NCBI RefSeq assembly: GCF_003024195.1 | Contig: NZ_KZ679068.1 | Coordinates: 1-62,134, forward strand | DNA length: 62,134 nucleotides | Direction: 5' to 3' | Source of the DNA: Streptomyces dioscori | GTDB taxonomy: Bacteria; Actinomycetota; Actinomycetes; Streptomycetales; Streptomycetaceae | In this document: positions 33,471 through 42,062 of the stretch, piece after piece | Numbering within the stretch: position 1 is the stretch's first letter | Layout: each line of letters starts with the position of its first letter | Notes under the pieces: model-generated | What the model was told of the DNA's origin: nothing | Seen by the model: only the letters and a program-made list of their open reading frames with translations | Database searches by the model: none | Translations under genes and position numbers: made by a program

Positions 33471-34679
33471 GTGCCGTACCGCGGCCTGTTCACCAAGCAC
33501 GTCTCGATCTGGGCCGAGGTCGTCACGGCCAGCCGCCTGCCGGTGGCAATGGCGCCACTCGCCTTCCTCTTCTACGGGCGCGGAACGGACGCCGGCTACA
33601 GCGGCGGCGCCGCCATGGCCGCCGCGTACGCCATCGCGGAAGCGATAGGCGCCCCGCTTCTCAGCATGCGCCTGCGCACGCGCCCCTACCGCCGAGAAAT
33701 CACCGCTGGACTCGGACTGTCCGCCGTCGCCTTCGCCCTGCTCGCTTTCCTTCCCACCCCCGACGCCGCGCTCGCCGTGATCCTCGCCGCGCTCGCCGGC
33801 GCCGCCGCAGCCGCCGCACCCGGCGCGCTGCGCACCATGGCCGAGGACCTCGCCCCCCAAAAGCACCTCCACGCCGCCCTCAGTCTGGAATCCACGCTCA
33901 ACATGGCTGCCTGGGCCGCCTCACCGGCCCTGGTGTCCGTACTCGCGCTCCAGTCCGCTCCGCAGACCCCGTTCCTCCTCGCCGCGATCGCCACGCTCGC
34001 CGCCACCGCCGGGCTGTGGCTGCTGCCCGACAAAACCGGCGCCACGGACGAAGGACAGCGCGCCCCGCTCAAACAAGCCCTGACGGCCTGGCCCGTCTAC
34101 CTGACCAGCATCGCCGCCATGTACCTGCTGGCCGGCATCGAACTCACACTGCCCGCCCTGCTCCAGCACCGGGAGCTGCCCGTTACCTACAGTGGCCCGA
34201 TCCTCACCGGCTTCACCCTCGCGAGTATCCTAGGCGGCCTCGTCTATGGCGCGCGCATCTGGCCCGGCAGCGTGGAACGCCAAAGCACCCTTCTACTCGG
34301 CATCATGATCGCGGGCGTCGCCGCCACGGCATTCGCCTCCACCTGGACCGTGATCGCCGCTCTCCTCGCTCTCACCGGTCTCCTGCAGGCAGCCGTACTG
34401 ATCACCCGTAACCTCACCCTGCGCGAACAACTGCCCGCCGACCTGCACCCCGTCGGCTACTCCGTCCTGTACGCCGGCAGCGGCATCGGCTACGGCCTCA
34501 GCGCTGCCGCCACTGGACTCCTCCTCACCGTCACCACTCCCGACACCGTCGTCCTCATCGCCACCGGCACCACGTTCCTGCTGACCGCAGCGACGTGTCT
34601 CAGGCGGAGGCCCCCAAGGGACAAGCAGCGGTCTGCGGATATCCAGCGGCAGGATGCCCCTCTCCTTGAGGAAGGGTGA
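33471..34679 (+). CDS. MFS transporter, likely product exporter
   Basis: This 402-residue membrane protein has about 12 hydrophobic helices, with R-L-R-T-R-P-Y-R-R-E between helices 2 and 3 and a central loop around residues 185-200 (L-L-P-D-K-T-G-A-T-D-E-G-Q-R). It starts with GTG 12 bp after the ATP-grasp stop, so it belongs to the same transcript. Small pathway plus MFS protein of this type usually means export of the product and self-protection. Confidence 0.85.
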   Translation: MPYRGLFTKHVSIWAEVVTASRLPVAMAPLAFLFYGRGTDAGYSGGAAMAAAYAIAEAIGAPLLSMRLRTRPYRREITAGLGLSAVAFALLAFLPTPDAALAVILAALAGAAAAAAPGALRTMAEDLAPQKHLHAALSLESTLNMAAWAASPALVSVLALQSAPQTPFLLAAIATLAATAGLWLLPDKTGATDEGQRAPLKQALTAWPVYLTSIAAMYLLAGIELTLPALLQHRELPVTYSGPILTGFTLASILGGLVYGARIWPGSVERQSTLLLGIMIAGVAATAFASTWTVIAALLALTGLLQAAVLITRNLTLREQLPADLHPVGYSVLYAGSGIGYGLSAAATGLLLTVTTPDTVVLIATGTTFLLTAATCLRRRPPRDKQRSADIQRQDAPLLEEG

Positions 34680-34969
34680 GAGTACGTCCCCAGGCGCGTA
34701 CAGGCCGATCACTGACGTACCTACGGCTTAATGCGCGCCGCTTCCCCGGCTGCTCGTGCCGCTGGTTCAAGAGGCCCCCTGGGGAACTCGCGGCCGGGGT
34801 TGGGTGTGGAGCGAGCGCACTTCGGGTCCGTGGCTATGGAGGTCTGAGCGGCTCTGGTTCACCTCGTGTGGTCGCGTACGCAGCGTGACTGTCGATCTTC
34901 TCGTGATGGTGGCTGAGATAGCCCGAAAATCGCCCGGCCGGTGCGCTGTGTGGCCGACAGTGCTGCGCC
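34680..34969. other. Gap after the exporter gene
   Basis: No gene is supported in this 290-bp stretch; frames on both strands are short or Arg/Trp-rich. No clear terminator hairpin was found directly after the exporter stop. Confidence 0.5.
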
Positions 34970-35086
34970 GTGAACGAAGTACGGTCGCGGCTCGACGAGC
35001 TGCTGCTCTCCTCGCTGATGAATGTGGTGGTCGAGTTGGTCGAGGTGACCGACATGGTGGTCCGGGTTTGGCGATGTCGTGTGTAA
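34970..35086 (+). pseudogene. ISL3-family transposase N-terminal scrap
   Basis: A GTG-started 38-codon frame reads R-L-D-E-L-L-L-S-S-L, then V-V-V-E-L-V-E-V-T-D-M-V-V-R-V, the conserved N-terminal segment of ISL3 transposases, and then hits TAA before the zinc-finger region. Only this scrap remains, 52 bp before the iminopeptidase gene. Confidence 0.6.
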
Positions 35087-35138
35087 GCGGAGCGGTTGTA
35101 GGGTGCCGGAGTCGTGATGCAGGGGTGGAGGGTGCCGG

Positions 35139-36110
35139 ATGAATGAGCGTGAGCTGTATCCCCCGATCGAGCCCTACGAGAAGGGCGTTCTCGACGTCGG
35201 TGACGGCAATCACGTGTACTGGGAGGTGTGCGGCAATCCCCGTGGCAAGCCGGCGCTCGTCGTGCACGGAGGCCCGGGATCGGGTTGCGGAACGGGCGTG
35301 CGCCGGTATTTCGACCCGGAGCAGTACCGGATCGTGCTGTTCGACCAGCGAGGTTGCGGCCGTAGCATCCCGCACGCCAGCGACCCGGCGACCGACATGC
35401 GGTCCAATACCACCTGGCATCTGGTCGACGACATGGAACGGCTGCGGAAGCATCTGGGAATCGACAACTGGCTTCTTCACGGCGGCTCTTGGGGTTCCAC
35501 GCTCATCCTGGCCTACGCGGAACAGCACCCCGAGCGCGTATCGGAGATCGTCATCTCCAGTGTCACCACCACCCGGCGCTCGGAGATCGACTGGCTCTAC
35601 AGGGGCGTGGGACGGTTCTTCCCCGAGCAGTGGGAACGCTTCATCGCCGGTGCCGGCCTGTCTCCCGACGGCGACCTGGTCGGGGCTTACGCCCGCCTGA
35701 TGGAACATCCCGATGCCGCCGTCCGCGACAAGGCCACGGCCGACTGGTGCGCGTGGGAGGACACCGTCCTGTCCGGGGAGACCAAGGGCGCCTTCAGCGT
35801 GTACGGAGATCGCCCTCCGGCCTCACGGCTCGGCTTTGTGCGGATCTGCTCCCGCTACTTCTCCCACGGCGCGTGGCTGGAGGAGGGTGTTCTCCTTCGC
35901 GAAGCCGGACGGCTGGCCGGCATCCCTGGTGTGCTGGTCCACGGCCGGCTCGACATGGGCGGGCCTCCTGACACCGCGTGGGCGCTTCACCGGGCCTGGC
36001 CCGGTGCCGAGTTGATCGTGGTCGAGGACGCCGGGCATCTGGGCACCGTCACGACGCGCGGTCATGTGCTTCGCGCCCTCGACCACTTCGCCGAGGGAGG
36101 TGTCACATAA
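35139..36110 (+). CDS. pip: Proline iminopeptidase
   Basis: This 323-residue alpha/beta hydrolase is of peptidase family S33. H-G-G-P-G-S-G forms the oxyanion region, F-D-Q-R-G-C-G-R-S is the family signature, and the nucleophile Ser (about residue 117) is in G-G-S-W-G-S-T-L. The Asp is in H-G-R-L-D-M-G-G and the His in D-A-G-H-L. Length and motifs match cytoplasmic Pip enzymes, which remove N-terminal Pro from short peptides. It lies 460 bp downstream of the ATP-grasp / exporter operon on the same strand, separated by an ISL3 scrap. A link to that pathway is possible but unproven. Confidence 0.92.
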   Translation: MNERELYPPIEPYEKGVLDVGDGNHVYWEVCGNPRGKPALVVHGGPGSGCGTGVRRYFDPEQYRIVLFDQRGCGRSIPHASDPATDMRSNTTWHLVDDMERLRKHLGIDNWLLHGGSWGSTLILAYAEQHPERVSEIVISSVTTTRRSEIDWLYRGVGRFFPEQWERFIAGAGLSPDGDLVGAYARLMEHPDAAVRDKATADWCAWEDTVLSGETKGAFSVYGDRPPASRLGFVRICSRYFSHGAWLEEGVLLREAGRLAGIPGVLVHGRLDMGGPPDTAWALHRAWPGAELIVVEDAGHLGTVTTRGHVLRALDHFAEGGVT

Positions 36111-36316
36111 GTCCGCCGTGGCGATGCGACACTTGGCCGGCTTGAGACCTGGCGATCCCTCGGTGAGACTGAGCACGGTCAGGGCCGAAATGATCAGTCG
36201 CGTTGGTTTCGCTTGGGGTGAGGGAGGCATGCCGACGTCTTGTGTCCGCTTCATGACCGAGGGGTGCGCGGTGGCGTCGGTGCTGCGAATGCTGGAGGTG
36301 CGGGGCGGCTGCCCGC

Positions 36317-36808
36317 GTGCGGGTGGAGGGCTTGCGGGAGGAAGTCGCGCGGTTGGCTGAGGTGTTGGAGGCCGCGGAGATCGAGCTCGACCGGCGGGTG
36401 ATCGCGCGGGAGGAACTGGTCGAGGCCCTGGCAGTCTCCGCGGCCGAGTCCACTGCCGTGACCACGACCGAGGCGGAGGAGGAAGCGGCGCCATCACTTG
36501 CGCCGGTGCCGGGCTCGACAGTGCCGCTCTGGCGGGAAGGGCTGCCGGTGACGGTTCTGGCGCCGGGCTATCAGCGGATTCTGGGCGTTCTGGAACAGCA
36601 TCGATCCACGGGTCACGGGCCGCTTCGGGCCAAAGAGATCGCGGTGAAGCTGGGCCTTGGGGCGATGCCGGCGAAGGTCGAGGGGCTGCGGTCCAAAGCC
36701 CGTCGCCTGGCGGAGTGCGGATGGCTTCTCCTGGAGGCGTCAGGGGCATTCAGTGCCGGCCGGCGGCCCGTGGCCGTGGCCGTGCCAGACGCCGACTTGT
36801 CCGCGTGA
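36317..36808 (+). CDS. Mobile-element-associated coiled-coil/HTH hypothetical protein
   Basis: The 163-residue product begins with a heptad-rich helix (L-R-E-E-V-A-R-L-A-E-V-L-E-A-A-E-I-E-L, then A-R-E-E-L-V-E-A-L-A). After an acidic linker comes a winged-helix-like part (Y-Q-R-I-L-G-V-L-E-Q, L-R-A-K-E-I-A-V-K-L-G-L, L-R-S-K-A-R-R-L-A-E-C-G-W-L). Short proteins of this kind are frequent beside transposases in Streptomyces; their function is unknown. It starts at GTG 36317. The 3' end abuts the IS5 remnant. Confidence 0.65.
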   Translation: MRVEGLREEVARLAEVLEAAEIELDRRVIAREELVEALAVSAAESTAVTTTEAEEEAAPSLAPVPGSTVPLWREGLPVTVLAPGYQRILGVLEQHRSTGHGPLRAKEIAVKLGLGAMPAKVEGLRSKARRLAECGWLLLEASGAFSAGRRPVAVAVPDADLSA

Positions 36809-36809
36809 C

Positions 36810-37549
36810 CATCGGCCACCAGATCATCGCCTCGCTGGTGGCAGGCAAGGTGTCGTAGTCCTGGGCCAGACGGCGGGAGTTCATCAACCACGCGAACGTG
36901 CGCTCCGCCACCCACCGCCTCGGCAGCATCACGAACCTGTCATGTCGTCGGTGCGCTTGACGATCTCCAAGGCCAGAGCGAGCTTGTCCCGGCACCAGCC
37001 GACGAGGGAGCCGGTGTATCCGCCGTCGGCCCAGACGAGGGTGATGTCGCGGTGCAGCTGGCGCAGCCGGGTCAGCAGGCCGGCTGCGGCGTCCCGGTCT
37101 CCGATGTTCGCGGCGGTGACTGCGACGGCCAGGAGCAGACCGAGGGCGTCGGTCACGACGTGCCGTTTGCGGCCCGGAACCTTCTTCCCGCCGTCGTAGC
37201 CGCGTGAGGCGGACGGCACCGTTGCGGCGGCCTGCACCGACTGTGCGTCGATGATCCCCGCCGAGGGCTCGGCCTCGCGGCCCTCGCGTTCACGGACCTT
37301 CCCGCGCAGCCGGTCGTGGAACTCGGCGATCAGCCCGTGCTCGCGCCAGCGGCGGAAGAAGGCGTAAACCCGGCCCGAGCCGGGGAAGTCCGCGGGCATC
37401 GCCCGCCACGAGATCCCGCCCGCGACCAGGTAACGGATCGCGTCCAGCAGTTGCCGGTGACAGTAGACCTGGGGCCGTCCGCCCCGCCCCTGGAACCAGG
37501 CCGGTACCGGCAACAAGGGCCGGACCTCCGCCCACTTCGCGTCCGTCAT
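36810..37549 (-). mobile_element. IS5-family transposase, inactivated by a frameshift
   Basis: From ATG 37549 the frame reads M-T-D-A-K-W-A-E-V-R-P-L-L-P, Y-C-H-R-Q-L-L-D-A-I-R-Y-L-V-A-G-G, I-I-D-A-Q-S-V-Q-A (first Asp region) and V-W-A-D-G-G-Y-T-G (second Asp), then stops at 36929. A second frame carries on F-V-M-L-P-R-R-W-V-A-E-R-T-F-A-W (Glu motif) and L-P-A-T-S-E-A. One lost base near 36938 separates the two. The site has no slippery run, so it does not look like programmed frameshifting. The element's ends were not found. Confidence 0.85.
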
Positions 37550-37930
37550 GTCCGGAGGGATACCGGCGCACTCGATCGGGATGATCAGCCGCGTGCCGTG
37601 CACGTGTCGAGGCAATCGCATGACACTGCGGGCGAGTTGCAGTCCACGGGGTCGGGCGCGTACAACAACGACAACAGGGCCGCCGTGAACCGCTCGGAAT
37701 GGGGTCGCACGCCGGAGCTACCAGGAGGCCCTGCCTTCATGCGCGCAGCGCCGGAGGATCACCCGACCAGGAATTCCGTTCGATCCACACGTTCCAAGAT
37801 CGGTTGAAATGCGGCTTATGGGGCTGCTTGCCGTGCTTGAGGTCGCCTGCCAGATCGTCGCACGCCCGGGCCTGGCCGCGTCGCCACTGCAGTGAACTGC
37901 AGTGGCACCGGCTGGCTGGTGACGCGGCCC
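37550..37930. other. IS flank without a supported gene
   Basis: On the minus strand, 37737-37934 gives D-L-A-G-D-L-K-H-G-K-Q-P-H-K-P-H-F-N-R-S-W, which looks like a real protein tail of unknown family, cut off on both sides. Otherwise nothing is recognised between the IS5 copy and the LysR gene. Confidence 0.4.
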
Positions 37931-38851
37931 TCAACCGGTGGTGCTGGACGGCCCTTGAACGGTGGGCTGGTCCAGGGCGGCGATGAGGTGGCCGAGGTCG
38001 CGGCGGTGGGATCCTGCGTTCCAGACGGCCCAGGTGCGCCGGACGATGGGATGGCCGGTCAGCGGGTACCAGGTGGCGGTGTCGGGCAGGGGCTGGGACC
38101 AGCCGGGGGGTGCGAGGGTGAAGGCGTGACCGGCGCTGACGGAGGCGAGTTTGACCTCGGCAATCAGTGGCTGCCCTTCGGGGACGGGGGCGCCCGGGTC
38201 GATGCCGTGGCTGCGCAGGATGGCGGTGAGTTCGTCGTACCAGGCGGGGCTGCCGGAGCGGGCGAAGCCCACCCAGTCCAGGCCGTTCAGGGCGTCGAGG
38301 CGGATGCCGTCGGGGTCGGCCAGCTCTGCGGCGCGCTGCGTTGCGAGGAGAACTCCCAGGCGCTCTTCGACGACCAGCATTGCGTCGAATTCCTGTCCGA
38401 GGGGACGTTCTCTCAGCAGACCGAGATGGAGGTCGCCTTTGCGTAGTTCAGCCAGTTGCGCGGTGGTGGACAGGTGCCGGGCCTGAACGCGTGTTGAGGG
38501 ATAGGCGGCGGCCAGGTCCAGCAGGGCTCTGGACAGCAGGTCGGCGGGGAGTTCCAGGGGGATGCCGATCCGCAGTGTGGCCGTGCTTTCCCCGGTGCGG
38601 GCCGCCATGGCGGCCACTGCCTGGTCGTAGCGGGCGAGGACGGCACGGGCCTCGGCGAGCAGAGTCTGGCCGGTCTCGGTGGCCTGCACACCGGTGGAGC
38701 TGCGGGTCAGCAGCCGAGTGCCGAATTCGCGTTCCAGGGCGTTGACCGTCTGGGAAAGGGCGGGCTGGCTGATGTGCAGCCGTCGTGCCGCCGCGGACAG
38801 GCTTCCCTCCTCGGCCACCGCCACGAACGCGCGCATTGCTCGGATTTCCAT
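37931..38851 (-). CDS. LysR-family transcriptional regulator
   Basis: This 306-residue regulator starts M-E-I-R-A-M-R-A-F-V-A-V-A-E-E-G-S-L-S-A and continues A-A-R-R-L-H-I-S-Q-P-A-L-S-Q-T-V, the LysR winged HTH. A substrate-binding domain follows from about residue 90 (L-R-I-G-I-P-L-E-L, then H-L-G-L-L-R-E-R-P-L). It is divergent from the crotonase-like gene at 39158 with a 306-bp gap, so it most likely regulates that operon in response to a pathway intermediate. Confidence 0.92.
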   Translation of the reverse strand: MEIRAMRAFVAVAEEGSLSAAARRLHISQPALSQTVNALEREFGTRLLTRSSTGVQATETGQTLLAEARAVLARYDQAVAAMAARTGESTATLRIGIPLELPADLLSRALLDLAAAYPSTRVQARHLSTTAQLAELRKGDLHLGLLRERPLGQEFDAMLVVEERLGVLLATQRAAELADPDGIRLDALNGLDWVGFARSGSPAWYDELTAILRSHGIDPGAPVPEGQPLIAEVKLASVSAGHAFTLAPPGWSQPLPDTATWYPLTGHPIVRRTWAVWNAGSHRRDLGHLIAALDQPTVQGPSSTTG

Positions 38852-39157
38852 GCGCTCATCGCATCACGCATCGAGAGAAACGCCACGCACGTCTGCGGAC
38901 CGATGCAATGTCACTGTCCGTGACACTCCTCCGTGCCTGCGGACGAGCGGGCACGAATACCGGAACGTCGCTGCAGCGAGCCGTTGCCGTCTGGGCGGGT
39001 GCGGGCCGAGTGTGCCCGGCCCCATCACCGGAGCTTATAGCCGCCCTCGGCAGGTGCTCTGGCCAGGCACTATGCAGGCGGTCGCGGTGGGAGTTGAGTA
39101 GGGAAGCACAGAGCGGAACGACTTCCCGCCCCTTACTACTTGACTTGGGAGCTTTTC
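38852..39157. promoter_or_regulatory. Divergent control region, LysR / crotonase operon
   Basis: This gap holds both promoters. Near the LysR start, GCATCG (about 38869) and CGATGC (about 38901) are inversely oriented about 26 bp apart and could be half-sites of a LysR operator. The match is short, so the call is tentative. Confidence 0.4.
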
Positions 39158-39925
39158 ATGTCCGAGCACATCCCGTCCTACTTCACGGCGTTCAAGAACC
39201 TCGCGATGAGCCGCAGTGCCTCGGGCGTCCTCACGCTGCGTTTCCACACCGACGAGGGGCCGGCCACCTTCACCGGCACCACGCACACCGACTTCCCCCG
39301 TGCCCTGTTCGAGATCGGTGAGGACCGCGACAACCGGGCACTGGTGCTGACCGGCACCGGCGACCGGTTCATGACCGACATCGACGGTGCGAGCCTGGGC
39401 GACATCACGAAGCCCGCCCAGTGGGACCGCACCATCGCCGAGGGACGCCGCGTGCTGCAGCGCCTGGTCGACCTGGAGATGCCCGTCATCGCCGCGGTTA
39501 ACGGCCCCGCATCCGTCCACAGCGAGTACGCCCTGCTCGCGGACATCGTCATCGCCGCCGACACCACCGTCTTCTCCGACTTCCCCCACCTGACCTTCGG
39601 CATCGTCCCCGGCGACGGTATCCAGATCGCCTGGGAAGAGGCTCTGGGCGTCAACCGAGCCCGCTACCTCACCCTGACCCAGGGCTCCTTCACCGCCGAG
39701 CAGGCCGAACGCTGGGGCGCCGTCGCGGAAGTGCTGCCGCTGGAGGAGGTCCTGCCCCGCGCCCAGCAGCTCGCCGAGGACCTGGCCGCCAAGCCCCAGC
39801 TGCTCACCCGCTACCTCGCCGTCACCCTGCGCCAGCGCATCAGCCGCCGCATGGCCGAGGGACTCCAGCTCGGCATGGCCCTGGAGGGCCTGACCGCCGC
39901 CGACCTCGCCTACCAGAGCAACTGA
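39158..39925 (+). CDS. Crotonase-superfamily protein, 6-oxocamphor hydrolase-like
   Basis: This 255-residue crotonase has R-A-L-V-L-T-G-T-G-D-R-F, M-P-V-I-A-A-V-N-G-P, A-D-I-V-I-A-A-D and G-I-V-P-G-D-G-I-Q-I-A-W. The pattern resembles 6-oxocamphor hydrolase, a C-C bond hydrolase of the superfamily. Its functional residues seem conserved: His in V-H-S-E, His in F-P-H-L and Asp in P-G-D-G. Hydrolytic ring opening of a cyclic diketone is therefore more likely than enoyl-CoA hydration. ATG 39158 follows GGGAGC. It is first in an operon with a DinB-type gene and a broken SDR. Confidence 0.85.
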   Translation: MSEHIPSYFTAFKNLAMSRSASGVLTLRFHTDEGPATFTGTTHTDFPRALFEIGEDRDNRALVLTGTGDRFMTDIDGASLGDITKPAQWDRTIAEGRRVLQRLVDLEMPVIAAVNGPASVHSEYALLADIVIAADTTVFSDFPHLTFGIVPGDGIQIAWEEALGVNRARYLTLTQGSFTAEQAERWGAVAEVLPLEEVLPRAQQLAEDLAAKPQLLTRYLAVTLRQRISRRMAEGLQLGMALEGLTAADLAYQSN

Positions 39926-39932
39926 AAGCGAC

Positions 39933-40745
39933 ATGACGATCCGCACCAGCACCGCCGATGCCCCCGACACTCTCCGCCCCTGGCTCGCGGCCCTGCACAC
40001 CAGCTCCGCGCGCTTGGCCCACACCGTCAGCGCCCTGTCCGAAGAAGAACTGCAACGGCCCTCGAAAGCCGGCGCATGGAGCATCGCCCAGGTCCTCTCC
40101 CACCTGGGCAGCGCCGCCGAAATCTGCACCGCTCTCATCCAACGCGGTATCGCGGGCGACGAGCGGAAACCAATGCGGGAGGAGCTGGAGCCCGTATGGA
40201 ACCGGTGGAACGCCCTGTCCCCACTGGCGCAGCGTGAGGCATGGCATGCCGCAGACGCCCGCCACCTGCAGCTGCTGGACTCCCACGAGGCGCCGCAGAA
40301 GCAGCCGGTGCGCGTCCCGTACTTCGCGGGCCTGCTCGAGATGCCCGTCTACGCCGGCTACCGGCTCTCCGAGCAGTCCGTGCACGCCTGGGACATCGAG
40401 GCCGCCCTCAACCCGCAGGCCACCGTTCCTGCGCCGGAAACGCGGCTGCTGTGGCAGCGGCTGGACCTGGTGGCCACCCGCTTCCGGGACGCTGACACCC
40501 TCACCCGGCTCGCCCCCGCACAGCTCGCTCTGACACTGACCGAGCCGGCTACCGGCATGATGCTGGACCTGGGCGCCGAACTGCATCTGTACCCGTGCGA
40601 GCCGGCCGAACCGGCAGGCGTCCTTAGCGGCACGGCGGAAGCCGTACTGCGCCTCGTCTACGGCCGCCACCAGTCCACGGACAACATCCAGGTCACCGGA
40701 ACCATCACTCTGGACGACCTGCAGTTCCTCTTCCCCGGCTTCTGA
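39933..40745 (+). CDS. DinB-fold, mycothiol-dependent maleylpyruvate isomerase-like protein
   Basis: The 270-residue protein begins with a four-helix DinB-type domain (L-S-E-E-E-L-Q-R-P-S, then G-A-W-S-I-A-Q-V-L-S-H-L-G-S-A). Its H-L-G and a later S-V-H-A-W-D-I motif supply His residues for a metal site. A C-terminal domain follows (L-R-L-V-Y-G-R). This is the plan of mycothiol-dependent isomerases and transferases of actinobacteria. It starts 7 bp after the crotonase stop, so it is co-translated. Confidence 0.82.
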   Translation: MTIRTSTADAPDTLRPWLAALHTSSARLAHTVSALSEEELQRPSKAGAWSIAQVLSHLGSAAEICTALIQRGIAGDERKPMREELEPVWNRWNALSPLAQREAWHAADARHLQLLDSHEAPQKQPVRVPYFAGLLEMPVYAGYRLSEQSVHAWDIEAALNPQATVPAPETRLLWQRLDLVATRFRDADTLTRLAPAQLALTLTEPATGMMLDLGAELHLYPCEPAEPAGVLSGTAEAVLRLVYGRHQSTDNIQVTGTITLDDLQFLFPGF

Positions 40746-40757
40746 AACCCGTACCGC

Positions 40758-40795
40758 CACGGGTGTCGGCACCCGGCAAGGCACCGGCACCCGTG
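40758..40795 (+). terminator. Hairpin after the DinB-type gene
   Basis: CACGGGTGTCGG (40758-40769) pairs with CCGGCACCCGTG (40784-40795), 12 bp including one G-U pair, 14-base loop, 12 bp after the stop. A typical G/C-rich actinobacterial terminator. The broken SDR beyond it may thus have had its own promoter. Confidence 0.65.
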
Positions 40796-40852
40796 ACGTC
40801 CATCGCCCCGTATAGACACGACCCGCCGATATGAGAAAGGCAGCCCCGTCCA

Positions 40853-41071
40853 ATGATCTCCCGACGCGTGCTCATCACCGGAGCCTCGCGCGGCATCGGC
40901 CTGGCCGTGGCCGAACGCCTGACCGGCCAGGGCCATCGGCCGGTCGGCCTGGCACGCACCCCGCTCGACACCTTCCCCGGTGAGCTCCACGCGGTCGACC
41001 TGTCCGACCCTTGCGCCACGGATCACGCGCCTGCACGAAACCCTCTGGGGTGTATGCGGCCAGGTCCCTGA
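40853..41071 (+). pseudogene. Truncated SDR
   Basis: The first 50 residues (R-V-L-I-T-G-A-S-R-G-I-G-L-A-V-A-E-R-L, then P-V-G-L-A-R-T) are the cofactor-binding start of a short-chain dehydrogenase, followed by L-H-A-V-D-L-S-D. After this the frame becomes unrelated, with no N-N-A-G, Ser or Y-x-x-x-K. Three quarters of the enzyme are missing. Confidence 0.8.
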
Positions 41072-41562
41072 GCCTTCCACAGTCGCCAAGGGTGGCGCCC
41101 GGAACAAGTCCATCACCGGCCGTTTGCCGGCAACGTCGAGGCTGGCCACATTGCGGACGAGCAGGCCGGGTTCGCACGCCGACGTTCGCGTCGCCCCGAA
41201 GCACGGCCGCATCGTCGCGGGCGGCCTCGGCCTGCTGATCCCGCAGTTCTTCGGCGGGAACCCCGTGCCCGCCGCATGCCTGGGATCGGGCTGCGTCGCG
41301 CCGGAAGAACGCGGAAACCACCTGGCCGGGCGCCTGCCTGCGCTGGAACATGCCGGAAACGCGCTGTCTGGGCGAGGCTGGCACATCGGTGTGCCACGCC
41401 CGGGCCTTGCGTCCGTTGACCGGGACCGACCTGCGCGGCTCTGCTGGGCGCTGGAGATGTATGCGCCGGGCGCCCTGTGCGTGGCGGGCGCGGTCATGCA
41501 GCTTGTCGCTCGCGGCGTGGCCGGCCGGGACCATGCCGTGCCTGTGGGAAGAGGGGCGGCCG
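41072..41562. other. Debris after the broken SDR
   Basis: Open frames exist on both strands. The plus-strand segment V-A-P-K-H-G-R-I-V-A-G-G-L-G-L-L-I-P-Q-F-F looks protein-like, but no start, family or continuation can be assigned. Confidence 0.4.
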
Positions 41563-41910
41563 GTGGATGACGGCGAGTACGACACCGTGCGCGACCACTA
41601 CGACAGTGCGTTTGCACTGACCGCTCAACTGCCCGGGCGCGTCCCCAGCCGTGTCCAGATCGACGTGATCACTGCTGCGCTCCGCGAGGACATCGCGGCC
41701 ATAAAACTGCCGGTCAGGGACGCCGTAAAGCGATGTGTGCGTGACATCGGCCGGGAGACCGCGTACTGGCTGCTCACCAACGCACGAGCCGGGCTCAGCG
41801 AAGGGCCGGGCGAGACAGGCCGTGCGGCGGCCTTCCACGCCGAGGACCTGGGCCACGTAGCGCGCGCGATGGCGGCCATCGGCCGCCAGAAGCGCACGGT
41901 CTTTCACTGA
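41563..41910 (+). CDS. Hypothetical protein, alpha-helical
   Basis: This 115-residue soluble protein is rich in charged helices (D-V-I-T-A-A-L-R-E-D-I-A-A-I, R-D-A-V-K-R-C-V-R-D-I-G-R-E-T-A-Y-W-L-L, D-L-G-H-V-A-R-A-M-A-A-I). It looks genuine by composition, but I recognise no family. GTG 41563 with GAAGAGG eight bases upstream is preferred; ATG 41533 would add ten residues. A further scrap of similar style follows up to 42050. Confidence 0.5.
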   Translation: MDDGEYDTVRDHYDSAFALTAQLPGRVPSRVQIDVITAALREDIAAIKLPVRDAVKRCVRDIGRETAYWLLTNARAGLSEGPGETGRAAAFHAEDLGHVARAMAAIGRQKRTVFH

Positions 41911-42062
41911 ACTCCCGCACCGGCTGTCCGGACGGCTGGAGTCGGCGTGGGAAGAGGGACCGGTCGCCGTCCCACCCCCGAGGAGGGCGACCGGGAACTC
42001 AAGGCGCAGTACTTCGACGGTCGCCTCAGCAAAATGCACGCTGGACGTTGAGGAAGAGGACC

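Noticed and set aside
36925..36945. Programmed frameshift in the IS5 transposase
   Set aside because: Some IS5 elements use one, but no slippery A- or T-run stands here; a simple base loss explains it better.
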